From NCBI GenBank assembly GCA_947095585.1, contig OX352765.1, forward strand, positions 26,194,254 through 26,258,253: DNA of 64,000 bases, written 5' to 3'. The translations under genes and the position numbers were made by a program. Shown one piece after another: positions 45,006 to 57,957 of the stretch. This DNA comes from Nephrocerus scutellatus (taxonomy: Eukaryota > Arthropoda > Insecta > Diptera > Pipunculidae). A model generated the notes under the pieces. That model saw only the letters and a list, made by a program, of their open reading frames with translations, was not told the DNA's origin and did no database searches. The first letter of the stretch is position 1, and the number at the start of each line of letters is the position of its first letter.

Positions 45006-46700
45006 CAACCGGGGTCCGGTCCTTGCCTCCCGCAAAAAGTCTCTACACTGGTCCCGATTTTGAGTCGATGTCATCCAGTATTGCATGCCTAAACTCTAGC
45101 CTAACCGCAAGCACTTTTCGAGCAGGATCCTCTTTGCTCATGCGAGCTAGGTGTTCTGCTCACCGAAGCCTACCGAGCTTAATTCTCTACACGAAGTCGG
45201 CATCGCGGTAACGCTCGTAGAACTCATCATTATAGAGTCTCCGGAATCGTCCTTCCTCACATACGGGGCCAAAAATTCACCGTAAGACTTTTCTCTCGAA
45301 CGCGGCGAGGTTAGTATGCTTTTTACTGAGCCTCAGATCCATATGTAAGTACTGGTATGACCATTGTCTTATATACCAGAAGTCTGGATGTTATGGTTAA
45401 GTTCCTGGATTTGAAGAGTTTGACAGACTATAGTAGGCTTTGTTGGCTTTAAGCAACCGTGCGCGTATTTCTGGTTCCATGCTGATATCGGCTTGCTACT
45501 GTTGACACGAGATAGCTAAAGGATTGCACTACTTCAAATTCACGCTACACTATTTTAATTGCGGGGCCAATGTTGGATCTTCTAGTCGCTCTAAATGAAA
45601 GCTTCCTGTACAGCTCTTGGGTTTCTACCAACGATGTTAATATCGTTTGCGTACGCCAGTATCTGAATGGACTTATAGAGGATTGTTCCTCTCGCCGTTA
45701 CGTCAGAGTCTCGGATCATTTTTTCCAACGCCAGGTTGAAGAGGACGCAGACCAGTCTATCCCCTTGTCAGAGCCCGTTATAGAAATTGAATGGGCTTGA
45801 TAGTGATCCGGATATTTTTACTTGGCTTATAACATTGGTCATGGTCAACCTACATAGCCGTGTCAGTTTATTTGGAATGCCGAATTCTCTCATGGCTTTA
45901 TAAAGTTCTATTCCGGCTATGCTATCATAGGCGGCTTTAAAGTATTTAAAAATATGGTGTGGTGAGTTTTGAAACTATAGACATTTTTCCATAACCTGCC
46001 TAAGGGTGTAAATCTGATCAGTTGTTGATTTGCCTTGGATGAAGATACACTGGTATAGACAAATGGTGACTTAAGCGTATGAGGCTATTCTGTCTTGAAG
46101 GATAAAGTAGAAAATCTTATACGCGGAACTCAACAACGTTATACCACGATAATTGCTGCATTTTGTGATATCCTTCTTATGTATGGGGCATAGGATCGGT
46201 ATCGCTTTTTCCTTCATTACTTGCACAATTTTTTTTTTGAATTGCTGTCGTGCCCCGCGAGCACATGATGTCTTGCATGATAGCTGTAATATATGTCATA
46301 TTCTGATTTTTGTAAGACACCATTCCCCGTCCATGGCATCTCCTGGATTGCAGTTATGTCAACCTTATAGACATGGTATCGGCCAGCTGTTATGCAGCTC
46401 TAGCTCTATACAGTGAGCGTACGTTCCATGAGAAAATTCTTAAATCGTTTAGCCGTTTTCGTTGCCGTCGTCGTCGTCGTCGTTCATCAGTGTATCCGAG
46501 GCTGATTTTTCGTTCCGTAATAATAATTTTTTACGGGCGAGGTTATTGGCCTCGCGCCAATCCTACTTTGAAGGGACTAGCCCGATCATTCAGCATTTCC
46601 TGCATTGGAGGAAAATTACCGGCGGCCACCACGTGGAGGTTTGATCGCACTTTCACTAGTCAGAGATAGTTACGGCCACTTGCAATTATAGAGCATTCTG
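45006..46700 (-). mobile_element. RTE-like LINE, endonuclease start joined to reverse transcriptase
   Basis: Read on the - strand: a GC-rich leader, then an endonuclease beginning FSHGTYAH (compare FSWNVRSLY) and a TAIQEM-like block near 46350, a jump to VPIHKKGDITKCSNYRGITL near 46190-46130, REFGIPNKLTRLCRLTMTNV near 45890-45830, FNLALEKMIRDSDVTARGTI near 45735-45690, and YANDINIVG at 45655-45630, where the catalytic YADD has become YAND. The 3' end at about 45006 reads CCGGTTGTATATGA. Most of the endonuclease is deleted. Frameshifts throughout. Confidence 0.8.
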
Positions 46701-46742
46701 TTTTATTACCCTTATTATGCTTATAGCTGACCGCCATCTGCC

Positions 46743-46940
46743 ATGAGGATACCATGTACATATTCTTGTACATCATCTATAAGGATACCATGTACTTGTT
46801 CTTCTAGACAATGTATGAGGATGTTCTTTTAGAACATCTATGAGGATACCATGTTTTTGTTCTTGTAGATCATGTATGAGGATACCATGCATCTGTTCTT
46901 GTAGATCATATATGAGGGTACCATGTACATTTTATTGTAT
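46743..46940. repeat. 36-bp minisatellite, about 5.5 units
   Basis: Units start at 46743, 46779, 46815, 46840, 46876 and 46912, consensus ATGAGGATACCATGTACTTG followed by TTCTTGTAGATCATGT. The third unit has lost 11 bp. One further unit sits at 44960-44995 across the LINE. Confidence 0.88.
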
Positions 46941-48099
46941 GTGAATACTTTCGTTGTACCCTTGTTGGGTCCACACAACCTTTTTTCTTTATTTAATTAT
47001 GATACTCGTATTACATGTGATACATCTTAGGTAAACCATTTAAGTATTAAAATTTTACAATTTCGGGAAAATCGTTACTGTACTCGTAGAAGTGCGACAT
47101 ACGTAATACTTTTTAATTATTTGATTTATAGTTTGCTATAATGCTGCTTTCGTTACGACTCTTGTTAATAAATAACTTGAACAACAAGCCAACTTAAGGT
47201 AGTTATTATTGTTGTCACTTTCAAAAAAATACAGGCAACCTTGGCTAGACCTAACTAAAACCTTCTTCAAAAATTACCATGATGTTTGAATAGCACTCGT
47301 TCTGTATGAAAATGAAAAAAAAAAAACTATTGGTAGAGTATGCAAGCACAGATAGAACAGAAGCTCCCATCGACAACAGTGCAGTTCATCATCAACACAA
47401 TTACCATTTGCCTGATACGAGTAGTCATTGCAGACAAACTGGCTGGATTCTGTTATTATTAAGTTATCCTGTTTCCACTGCCCGTTTAGTCGTACAAAGC
47501 AGAAAACTGTTTTGCTGACCAGAAAAATTTTGTGTGTAATACTCGCATATATGAATATCGTTTGTATATCTGACTAGATTCTGTATAAAACTAGATACTA
47601 GAACATCAAATTCAAATCATGCATATGTAATTTGGAATTTATGTAACATAATGTGTATATGCACATTAGAGTGGAGTAATATTATGAGTACAGACTGGAA
47701 CTACTCGGAAGGCAGCGGTTATTTTCAAATCAGGATAGTTGATAGTTTCAGTAGAGACTATCAATGTGTCTGGGAATTGGATTTAAATCTGCCAACGATT
47801 TTTGCAGCAGCATGCCTTGTCGTTACGGATACTCATCATTTCTTAGAATTGGTTGCAAAATTTATCGTTCTGTGCATTTAAGTTATGATAGGAATTTAAA
47901 CGAAATCATCAACGTATTTCAAAGAGCCATCGTTATTAGTTGGTACATATTTTGAAATTCTAAAAGCGATTTGGCAATAAGTAGGTCATCAAACAATAGA
48001 GAATTTATCAGAAACAAGGCCAGTTAGTAATACCTAAACGTAATGTTGTAAATAATATTCAAAAATTTAATAAGTGTCCTGCATTGTAGCTAGAATTGA
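46941..48099. other. AT-rich intergenic DNA
   Basis: Two overlapping open frames near 47650-47950 have no recognised family. Nothing else supported. Confidence 0.4.
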
Positions 48100-51000
48100 C
48101 TTAACAAAAGACCATCAAAAAGTCGCTATGGGTGAGGATTCACTAATTAGTGAGTCATCGTCGTAGGACAACACGTTGACAGAGTAAATGCGTTTTCTTC
48201 TTTTGAAGAATAACAGATTTAAATTCGACGGTCAGCTTTAAAACATCTGTTGCGAAGAAAGCCACTGAAGTTCCATCTGCATCTGTTGAAACTCATTTTA
48301 AGGGAGGAAAGGGTGTTGATCGAGTAACTATTGCTAGTATTATCACTGCCTTCGATGATCAAGATGTATTCTTTGATAGACAGTACAGAAAAACGAAAGA
48401 TGGTAACTACCTTTACTCCTGTCCAGGGGCGTTAAGTCACCAATAACGGGTAATCATGTAACGAATATCTGTGGTATATGGGAGAGAAGAAGTTCAAAAG
48501 GCGATGGGGAAAAAAGAAGAGGTGTGACAGACTGGTTGAAATGAAAATGGCATCAAATTTAATTTCCACGGGCGGCAAACGACCTAGACCTTTGTAAGGA
48601 ATTAACGGGTCTAACAGATCTGTGAAGTACATAAGTCGTCATTGCGAAGAAGTGGAAGAGGAGAACAGGAAAATCTATTCCAATTCTGACTTGACTTCGG
48701 AATCACTGACCACAGCACTGGAAAAGCTGGACCTGTACCAGAAATGAACTGTTTGCCCTGCTGCTTAAAGGCTTCAAAACTTGTTGAGGAACCCAAGTCG
48801 ACAAAGAGCCCAAGCTATTCTAAAAAAATGGCATTGACAGCTGTTACATCACCGAGGAAGAATGAAGGCAAGATGTCTTAAAAACAATTTGACTTTGTCC
48901 CAAACCGCCTGTGGAAATTTTTGGGTGGAAAACGATTCATCGACATTCGAGGTAATAAGCTTGGATCAGGGCACCAGCACAGTGCAATGTTCCAATGAAC
49001 GCTCTTTCAACTTCAGGTTCCAAACCTGACAAAGACGACGGTCCGCTTGCCTGGAAAACTGCGGAAATTGTCGGAATAATCCGAGCCCAAAATCAGGGTC
49101 TTGACACCAATAAATTACGAGTTTACTCAAAAAAGGAGTGTAGTGATAATGCATCTCTGCTCTCTGTGGAGACTTATCCGGTTATCAGTCAAGATTCTAA
49201 AAGAAAGGTTCGGAATCCGTCCGAACTACTTTCTTGGTCATATGGGCCAACATTTGTGCATTTCGTGACCATTGTTATATTGGCTTTCAGTTAAGGGTTG
49301 TATTTAACACAGTTCCCGCTGGCAGAAATCCAATAAAAACTGACTGGACGAAATTCCAGAGGTCTATAATGACTAAAATTATTATTTGGAGCTGAAATTG
49401 AAGAAAGAGCACAAATTATATGTAAATACTTAATGGATAGCTTTGTAGAGTCTTGTCTGACCAGAAAGAAGTGAAAGGTGAAAACTGTTTCCTGGTAGAA
49501 CCGTAAACTTCAAAAAATGCTTAAAGTCCAGCGGATGTTTTTAAATATTGTCTTGAAAACAGATATTAAAAACGACTGTGAGACTTATAGGAGAAAACAG
49601 AAAGAATTTAAGACAAAAGTAAAGAAAGCAAAGCTTGAGCCTTAGAGGAATTTCTGCTCCGAAATAAGAGAGTTAAAAGAAAAAGGAGGAGTCTGCAAAA
49701 TCTCTCAGAAAGGCAACGAAGATAAGCTCAACTCACTCAAGAAATCTAATGGTACTTTCACTTTATGCAGAAGATCAATGATATTTTAATCCTAACTCAC
49801 TTCCCAGGACACAGAATGCATACGGAGATTAATTATGGCACCTTGTCATCGGAAAAAAGAAATGTCACTAGATATGATTGGTATGTAGCGGAAAAGATGG
49901 CTATAACGAAGGCAATACAAATGTTCATACCGTCATACCATACCAGTTGGTATATACCCAATAAATTTGAATCATGGAGGTAATAAACCACAATTATATA
50001 TGCATAATAATAGATATACAGGAGTTAAACTGATATATACATCTAGTTTTTCCTTCGGGTATGGTCCCACATGCTTATGCAATTTTGGAATGGCTTTATC
50101 CCGAAACCGGGATGCAGATGCTCTCAATCTCGATATACTGTTATTTAGATAGAAGCGGTGAAAGCTATATGTCGACTTCGAAAGAAAAAGGTCGGGCATG
50201 TTGGGCATGTTGCATGGAAACATATTCCACAAGGTTTGGGAACAAATTTCTTTGCTCCTGATTCCTCTTAAAATGTTCAAAAGAGGATATAAAGTTCAAT
50301 ACCAGAGTAAGAAGAGTTGGAAAAATTCAACTAAGATCCTTATGGAATTCGAACAAATATTTTTCACTGTCGGTTCTCTCATACTGATGAGGGAACTGGA
50401 GCAGAATGGTTCTTAGATGAAAATTATTCATAGGCATATCCGCACTTAAAAAATGGCCAATTTTTTTTCAAACAGAATTATTTGCTATTTTACAAGTTGA
50501 CAACTTTACTGTCTCGAAAAAGATACGAGGACGAAACTTTGCAATATGTAGTGACAGCTAAGCAGCTCTACAAGCATTGGAATAATAATAATAACAATAA
50601 TATTTGCCTAGCCAAGGCGCCTAGCTTCTCGCGACCATTTGTGTTGTCCGTGTATATTTTTGCACACAATTGGAAAGAACCTACAATTTAATGCCGTATC
50701 CGAACGGGGAATTGAGAAGCTTTACATATTACATTCGCAATAGGTTGGGCCGTGAAAAATAATTTCGGTGTTACTGGAATTAGTACCAAGAATCTTCTGC
50801 TCAGAAGTCCATGCACTTATCCACTGAGCCATGGCCCCCACACTAGCACTGGCATCACCTTGTGCCAATTAGAAGATTGTTCTGCAATGTAAGAGAAGAC
50901 TAAACTCTTTTTTAAGATGGAATTCCGTCACTCTTATCTGTGTTTCGGGACATACATCAGGAATAAAAGTCAGTGAATCTGCTCATGCACTCGCAAGAAG

Positions 51001-51430
51001 TGGTTCTTTCGCTGTTCCTACTGGTCGGGAACCAAATTTATGTTTTTGTTATTCGAACATTTATGAAGGCACTGTTGGAACTCCATAAATACATGTAGAA
51101 CTACCAAGCACTTTGTGGATAGGCCGATTAAAAACACCGCCAAGTTGTTTTAGGAATATCTAGAAGGAACTGCCGGAGCATCGTCGGCTTACTTACATGG
51201 CATAACCCAAAGTCATTTATTCAAGTTGGAACTTATATTGAGTCCAATGTGTATGTTCTTCCTAGAGGAAGAGAAAATAACTTTACATTTCTAAATTTCC
51301 TTTGTAGCTATGCTGTTTTTTCCAGGATATGGATGAACGTTTTGGGAAGAGATATAATAACGATCGATGAACTTTGATTGTTGAAACTAGATAAAGTCCT
51401 TTGCTATCTTAAGCTAACGAAGAAATTTGG
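48100..51430 (+). mobile_element. RNase H-bearing LINE relic (I/R1 type), heavily decayed
   Basis: An ORF1-like region at 48100-49300 includes GPLAWKTAEIVGIIRAQNQGLDTNKLRVYSK-like sequence near 49040-49130. ORF2 pieces follow: KKAKLEP..NFCSEIRELKE near 49625-49670, LKKSNGTFTL near 49738, a reverse-transcriptase start near 49870-49970, and a ribonuclease H tail VSGHTSGIKVSESAHALARS near 50940-51000. Only the RNase H tail is confident; the rest is inferred from order and spacing. A SINE is inserted at 50585-50840 in the opposite orientation. Confidence 0.6.
50585..50840 (-). mobile_element. tRNA-derived SINE, copy 3, inserted in a LINE relic
   Basis: Reverse complement of the SINE family, with an (AAT)n tail at 50582-50600 and A box CCACTGAGCCA near 50821-50831. 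The B box is damaged (GGAATTAGTACC instead of GGATTCGAACC) and part of the body is deleted, so this is an older copy. Confidence 0.78.
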
Positions 51431-51525
51431 AGAGCGAACTCACTGGGAACGAGTACATTGAACCAATGCGACGGTCTGAGTGCTCTGGTGATTTATTATC
51501 ACTAAATATACCACAACTATATATA

Positions 51526-52829
51526 ACGGGTGTTTTTTTAAGAGGTTGCCGATTTTTTTTTTGAATAAAACACATATAAAATTATGAAATGACCAAAATT
51601 TTTTTTTATTTGGTAGATAATTTTTTGGCATTTAACATTTAAACACAATTTCTGGCATATGGCTACCACGACTATTTTTCACAAATGTCATTCTGGAGGT
51701 CCAATTTTCCAGCACTTTTTCAAGCATTTGAGGGCGTATGTCAGCAATGACACGTTGAATATTGGTTTCCAAAGCGTCAATCGATTGAGGTTTATCCACA
51801 TAAACCAATGACTTCACGTATCCCCACAAAAAGTAATCGAGTGGCGTCAAATCGCACGAACGCGGAGGTCAATTCACCGGACCATTTCTCGAAATAATGT
51901 TGTCGTTGAAAGTTTCTTTCAATAAGTCGATTGTTTCACGTGCTGTATGGCAAGTGGCACCATCTTGTTGAAACCACATTTCATCCATATCCATATCTTC
52001 AAGATTTGACAACAAAAACTCATTTAACATGGTTCTGTATCGATTTCCATTCACGGTAACGCGTCGTCCTTCCTCATTTTTAAAGAAATATGGACCGATG
52101 ATCCCACCAGCCCATAGACCGCACCAAACAGTACATTTATCAGGATGCATTGGTAATTCTTGAACGGCGTGTGGATTATCTTTGCTCCAAATGCGACAAT
52201 TTTGTTTGTTGACGTATCCATTTAACAAAAAATGCGCCTCATCACTGAAGAGAATTTTACGGTAAAAAAATGGATCTTCGTTCAATTGATTTAACGACCA
52301 ATCACTGAATTCACGGCGCAAACGATGGTCGTGTGGCTTTAATTCTTGCACCAATTGAATTTTGTATGGCACCAAACCCAAATCTTTACGTAAAATTTTC
52401 CATAAAGTCGATGGACAAAGTCCAATTTGCTGAGCACGACGACGAATCGATAAATTGTCGTTTTCTTCGACACTGGCCTCAACGACAGCAATATTTTCTT
52501 CTGTACGAACTCTTCTCATTCTTGTCGGTGGCTTGGCATCCAAAAGAGTGAATGTAGACCGAAATTTGGTAATTACGTTCTTTATGGTGGTCTCTGACGG
52601 ACGATTATGTGCACCATAAAATTCACGAAGTGCTCTATAAACATTTTTAATTGAACACTGATTTTGAAAATAAATTTCCACGATTTGAAAACGTTGTTCT
52701 GGAGTTAACCTATTTATAATGATTTGCCAAACAATACTGAGTAGAAATGCCACTTTGAGCTGTCAAAACAACTGTCATAAAATAAAACGACATCTATCGG
52801 AAAAACAAACCTCCTAAAAAAACACCCTT
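51526..52829 (-). mobile_element. rosa-like DD41D mariner, nearly intact, 1,304 bp
   Basis: Termini ACGGGTGTTTTTTTAAGAGG (51526) and the complementary AAACACCCTT (52829), each next to TA, enclose one transposase gene on the - strand. It is the full-length relative of the short derivatives at 15442-16010, with which it shares about 110 bp at one end and about 160 bp at the other. Confidence 0.9.
51632..52753 (-). pseudogene. Transposase of the rosa-like mariner, one nonsense codon
   Basis: It opens at ATG 52753 and would be about 373 residues. Order: N-terminal paired-type helix-turn-helix (LTPEQRFQIVEIYFQN, GAHNRPSETTIKNV), a second HTH (LSIRRRAQQIGLCPSTLWKI), then catalytic motifs ILFSDEAHF, EMWFQQDGATCHT and SCDLTPLDYFLWG. 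Counting from the second Asp to the Asp of PLDYF gives 41 residues, the DD41D spacing of the rosa group. Codon 295 is TGA (51869-51871) where relatives have Trp (NGPVN-W-PPRSC); the frame then stays open to the natural stop. Apart from this the gene looks complete, suggesting recent activity. Confidence 0.9.
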
Positions 52830-55800
52830 TATATGTAAAAATAAATTTTGTGCAAAGTTTTCTTTTCAACTGAACAACTAGACGAGCACGAAAACAATAA
52901 AACACCTTACTCTGACCTATGAGTATTACTGACAGTAAAATCTTAACGTGTTCATAACTGCAATACCTACTTATATCTTCGTTACAAAACTTGTACTTTA
53001 TTTTCACGGGAATATTGATTGATCTAATCATCTAATGCATAAAATAACAAGACAACTATTAGTACTCAGTTGAATATTGTTGTGTCGTATTGCTATGTCT
53101 TTACCCTAAACGTCGAAATTAAATTCTATGGTCTCATCGGAGACGAGTTTCAAATAATTGGCCATAATTGACTTTTAGAACTGAGCATTGCCAAACACAA
53201 TAACTAGCGAGCTCGGTTTTCTGTCGATAAATTTTCTATTTCCGGTCGATTACATTACGTCTTGATGCTTGAATACGATGTTGTATACTGTGGCATGCGG
53301 TATGCACGAATGCACCATTAAGATGCAATAATCGCTTTAGAATAATTGCTCATGTACATGGTTTATTTCATTCAATGTGTGGTTAGTAAAATGACATTGT
53401 CATGTCTCGACATAAATTTTGAATGCTATGTGGTATGTGCAATAATAATGTAGACCGCACTGAAATATAGGGCAGATTTTTAATTGAAATTTGGGTCTTA
53501 TTCATTAGATTTTATATTTGTCAATTTAACAGAACTAGGAGAATTTGCTTTGATAGATCGACTGACTTTAAGTATATTAACCTGTACTTAATACATAAAT
53601 AATTTCGAACAATCATGTCCTTTAAAAACAGCATTCCATGCAATAATTGCTATGTTTTAGATATAGTATCTTTTTTACTAAAATGTTCTACTGTACCATC
53701 AGAGCTTTGTGCAGTTTCATACAGTAAGCAATTGCTTGGATTAACAGCGGCATCGACCGCCAGCCGACATGAGATGCTTTAAATTGTGAAAAACGTTTAA
53801 TCCCTTGACAAAAATCCTTAAATTCATTTCAGTCCACTGTATTATGTATGTATTATTAATATCTGAGTTCAAAAATTGATATGTTAAGATAACCTATATT
53901 GACTTAGACTACTTCAGCTTATTTTATGCTTGAGGCTAAACAATTTATATCATGAACATCAGCCACAGCAGTAACAGGGGTTACATAATTTGAACGATTT
54001 TTGATTTTTAGACGATTTTACTAATGCCATTATCGCATGAAAAAATAATTCAATTTACAGACTGCTTGGTTTCGGTTTCCTTCAGTGGCTTGCCAGTCGA
54101 AAAAAAATATCAATGGTATTGGAGAGTAGATTTTTAGAAGTGTTTTAAGTGCTCCACCATTAAAGAATTCCTTTATTAAGGATTTTTGTTGATTCGACAT
54201 TATAATTGGATGTGATTCGTGTTTCTAAAGGACAAATCATCACACTTGCAATAAATTATCCTTTCCGAAAAAGCATTAGTGAATGGTCCAAAAGAATGTT
54301 GAAATGTCCTTAGCTTCACTATAAGTCAACTGTAGGTATACTTTCAGAAATGTTTTTAAGGACTGCTTAGAAATGTTTTTTTTGTATCTGAAAAGATATA
54401 CTGAGGTACAGGGAGTGAGAAATATAATCTTTTGAAATGTCGCAATTATAAATTACTATGGAGTCAAAACCACATGGACAATAAGAATTATGATGATTCC
54501 ATAATGTCCTTAATATTAAACGTAAACTTGAATTTTGTTTATACATATATTAAAATCATTGCCAACGAAAATAATACCTATTGATAGTACCGAATATTCA
54601 TATTTCCATTTCCATATAAAATTACGTTCAAACCTTCGTAAAAGAAGAAACTGCGTATAACTTTTGCATAATTACAAACTACACAAAAAAAAAACAAAAA
54701 TCTCATTTAAAAAAAATCAAATTACTTTATACTCTACTAAGAGAATCAAAGAGTAGTCTATTGCGGCAGAAACAGGTAATGCAAAGGCTTAAGTTTATGT
54801 CACTCTTAAAAAAACGTAATCCTTTTTTATTTTAAGCGCTCTCGAGGAGGATTTCGTTTTGCTTTCTGGATATGTATTTCTAAGATTATATAAATCATAT
54901 ACTGAGCAATGAAGTAATCGCATGTTATATAAGTTTGTATTTATTGTGAATTATGTCACCATATGTGTGATTATAAAATTTGTGTTTTGTGTAAATTAAT
55001 GTGACACGACTGATTGAAACGGGCCGAATTTGCATAGCATGTAGTCTGTTCGCTTAGTATCAGTCTCAGAGGTCGTAGGGACGTAGGATCGTACACCGCA
55101 ACATGAATATATATAAAGATATTCTTCGTTCTGTTATTACAAATTCGTGTTTAGAAACATTTCCACTTAACACTAAAGCTTGGCATATTGCAATGTTAAA
55201 ACAATTTTCCCGCCTTCAGTATTCGAGTCAAAATCTCTTGAGTATGTGCCAATTATAAAGTTGTCACTCCTGTAAGTTTAAGCGGGAATCTTGAAATTGA
55301 ATCCGTCAATCAATTTGAAATTTAATTAAATTAAAAAAGAAAGATATAAGAGTATTTTTATATAAAAAGGAAATTTTGTCTGTATGTGTGTTGGCAATTA
55401 ACTCAAAGACCGTTCGTCCAATCGGGCTTTGATAAGTTTCGCGTAGAGGTCATAATAATAAAAATATTTTGTTCATACACATTTTGTATTGGGACAATGG
55501 ACCCCGTGAACTTTTTTTCTGAAAAAATCTTGTTTTCATAAATGCTCTTAATCTAAAGTATAGAAGAGAAGTTACAGACTAAAGACTCATCTTTTAAAAT
55601 GTACATTAACTCGTTACAAAACAATCACCTTGACCTTTGCTAGTGACAAATCCTAATGCAAAATTGTTGCCCATCAAGCGAAGTTGTTTTCGGTTAGTAA
55701 CTAATTTTCCGACACATAACATACGCTTCATATATGTGATGAAAATAACTTTTAGTTAGGAATCGAGAACATCTTAGGCACGTACGTAGCAAAACTAACG

Positions 55801-56330
55801 AGTATTAAGTGGTGGAATAAGGACGGACTCATACTTCATACCTGCTTAAAAAATTATATTTCCGCAAAATCGCATAGTGGCAACTGGCAAAGTACCAGCA
55901 TAATCCACCTACCCATAAAATGAAAAAGCGAAGTAAAGATGATGAGGCAGACAGCGACTTATTCTTTTCTAAGAAGCACTCTCGTATACTGAGGAAAGTA
56001 TCTTAGTTTCTTTGGGAAACATTTCCTTGAGGTTGTTGTAAATGTACAATGTGCACGAGAACTACGGTGGTACTTTATAATAAATTGCTATTAGCACGTG
56101 TATTATTATGTTGATGTTAAGTTAAGATGCATGCACACTATATATGTATATACAAAAGGAAGAAAACTATATGTTAAGCCAAAGACGATGTACGTCGCGT
56201 TAATAAATTTTTTACACTGTTCCTAATTATGTTCAATTAAGTTTAAGCCGCGAAGCATGAAGGGTTCCAAGGCATTCACTTAATGGGTCTTTCACTTTCA
56301 CTATACCGTTTGGTTTTCAGTCATGGAGAA
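52830..56330. other. AT-rich intergenic DNA, 3.5 kb
   Basis: No motif-bearing frame on either strand. Near 55360-55450 a stretch (TATATAAAAAGGAAATTTTG then TCTGTATGTGTGTT) looks like the 5' end of a Helitron-like element but has no matching 3' end that I can find. Confidence 0.45.

Positions 56331-56403
<73 letters not shown>
56331..56403. repeat. (TATC)n microsatellite, 18 units
   Basis: Uninterrupted TATC units, forming a Tyr-Leu-Ser-Ile run in an otherwise meaningless frame. Confidence 0.97.
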
Positions 56404-56954
56404 GTCAGACTTCTGGGTCAAGGAGTCACTACACGAATTGTTTTTACAAATCTCATGTTCTTATCAATTTTTTAATATTCACGTTCTGAATTTTTGCAAA
56501 CCTGTTAAGTATTTAAAGTAAACAAGAACCGCCTTATTATGGAATTGGTCGGACACTTTTTAGTCAGGGGACTCCCTGATTTGTTTTTAATTTTTTTTTC
56601 AAATATTATTTTTATAAACTGCCCAGAATTTTTGTATTGTAGCCTACTTCAATTTAGCATACGAAAATGTACCAATCATATTTTGAAACTGGATCCATAG
56701 GTCCACATATACATTTTTGTCATGTTGCACTACCTGTGTGGGTATCGAAGCGTCCCAAAACCCTGGCTGTGCCAGTCCACCCGAATGAAGCACCGATCGG
56801 GTGGACTCGTATTTTAAATACAACACTCGCTAGTCCTCCCTAAAAGTTCTAACCGATCCGAACACTCCTTAATGATCGAAAGAGAATCGATAAACTGAGC
56901 GCGGTAGGTTGTTGCCGAAATTCCAATAATACTCGCGGTAGATTAATTCGACAC

Positions 56955-57110
56955 ATTGATAGTTGGTTAAGGGTGGGGTTGTTGGAGTTTGGTGGTCTTG
57001 GGGGTTAGTGTTATAAGCACTGAGAAGTGGTGTGTGTGTATTTGTTGTGTATGTTGGGGGGGCTTCGGTTGGTGTGTTGGCGTTTAAAAGTATTGGATGG
57101 GGACGGTGTC
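56955..57110. repeat. G/T-rich strand-asymmetric tract
   Basis: The + strand is dominated by G and T with many runs of three or more G (GGGTGGGG, GGGGGTTAG, GGGGGGG), so it could form G-quadruplexes on that strand. The Pro/Thr-rich 88-codon frame on the other strand is probably a composition effect. Confidence 0.55.
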
Positions 57111-57222
57111 TTGTGGCTTGGTACAATTCACACAATGGGCTTTTAGTTTTTCTAAATTAAAATTAAAATTAAACTGCATTTAAAATATAAATATAAAAAA
57201 ATAATAATAAAAATACGTTTTT

Positions 57223-57425
57223 TGAAGGCAACGGTCTACTGGTGATCTGATGATATCTAATCGAAAGTGGAATCCGTGTATAAATTTGGTGAAAGCAAAG
57301 TTTATACAATAAATTTGACAGAGTATGGCATCAAGTTTTTTTTTCAATATTTCGCACTTATACTCGTATAATCGATGTCATTAGACTTTCGCTGGCAACA
57401 GCACTCAAAGCTATTTATATAATTA
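57223..57425 (+). mobile_element. CR1-like LINE fragment
   Basis: TTTTTGAAGGCAACGGTCTACTGGTGATCTGATGA encodes the FRRQRSTGDLM block, followed by NLVKAKF.. and, after a deletion, a short piece resembling the DDSTQSYL region. Its right edge meets the Helitron-like element. Confidence 0.65.
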
Positions 57426-57845
57426 CTAGTTTTTAAACCCCGCGTTGCCCGGGACTTGCCGACCACTCCTACAGACACCGTTTAGACCAAAATTTAAAAT
57501 AACAGGCGTTGTCTTGCTGCCCCTCACTCCCTAGTGACCCAACCAAACTTACCGCTCCCCTTCTGAAACTACCGTACACCATTGAGCCCCAACCCTACAT
57601 ATCCGCCACTGTACAAAAATTGTAGCCTGTAACGTGTTCGAACTATGAGTTACATTCGCTCTTACATAAATCCATTCTCGTATTTTCCAAGTTTTTGCCG
57701 AATTTTCAATACTTTCAGGGCCCTTATAATCATCCCCGGACTACTACGAACATTTAGAAAAATGAGCCAAATCCGTCCAGCCATTTAGTTGTGAAAAAGG
57801 TGACAGACAGGCGGAGCTACTTTCAAATTTATAATATAAGTATAG
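57426..57845 (-). mobile_element. Helitron-like non-autonomous element, reverse orientation
   Basis: Read on the - strand, the 3' end is CCCGGGCAACGCGGGG with a GC hairpin, then a short A-rich stretch and CTAG (57426-57429) followed by T. The other end reads TTATATTATAAATTTGAAAG near 57843. The interior carries GTCTGTCACC and the GGCTGGACGGATTTGG motif common to this class. Same family as 36640-36820, and related to 4649-5441. Confidence 0.6.
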
Positions 57846-57957
57846 TATGGAAGTTTCCTGGTATATGGGCCGGCTTATCGGAAGTGAAGCTAGAGCATCA
57901 GCGTACTCAATTTTAAATTAATAAGCATTTTAAAATTCGATCTGGATAATAGCATAA

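Noticed and set aside
46373..46669. Arginine-rich frame on the + strand
   Set aside because: Antisense of the leader of the - strand LINE; the CGT run is a short microsatellite.
46743..46940. CRISPR-like regular repeat
   Set aside because: Units abut without spacers; it is a minisatellite in a eukaryotic genome.
48995..49294. 99-codon frame as a host gene
   Set aside because: Position and wording fit a LINE ORF1 remnant ahead of reverse-transcriptase and RNase H debris.
56869..57135. Pro/Thr-rich 88-codon frame on the - strand
   Set aside because: Composition effect of the G/T-rich tract; no splice context or family match.
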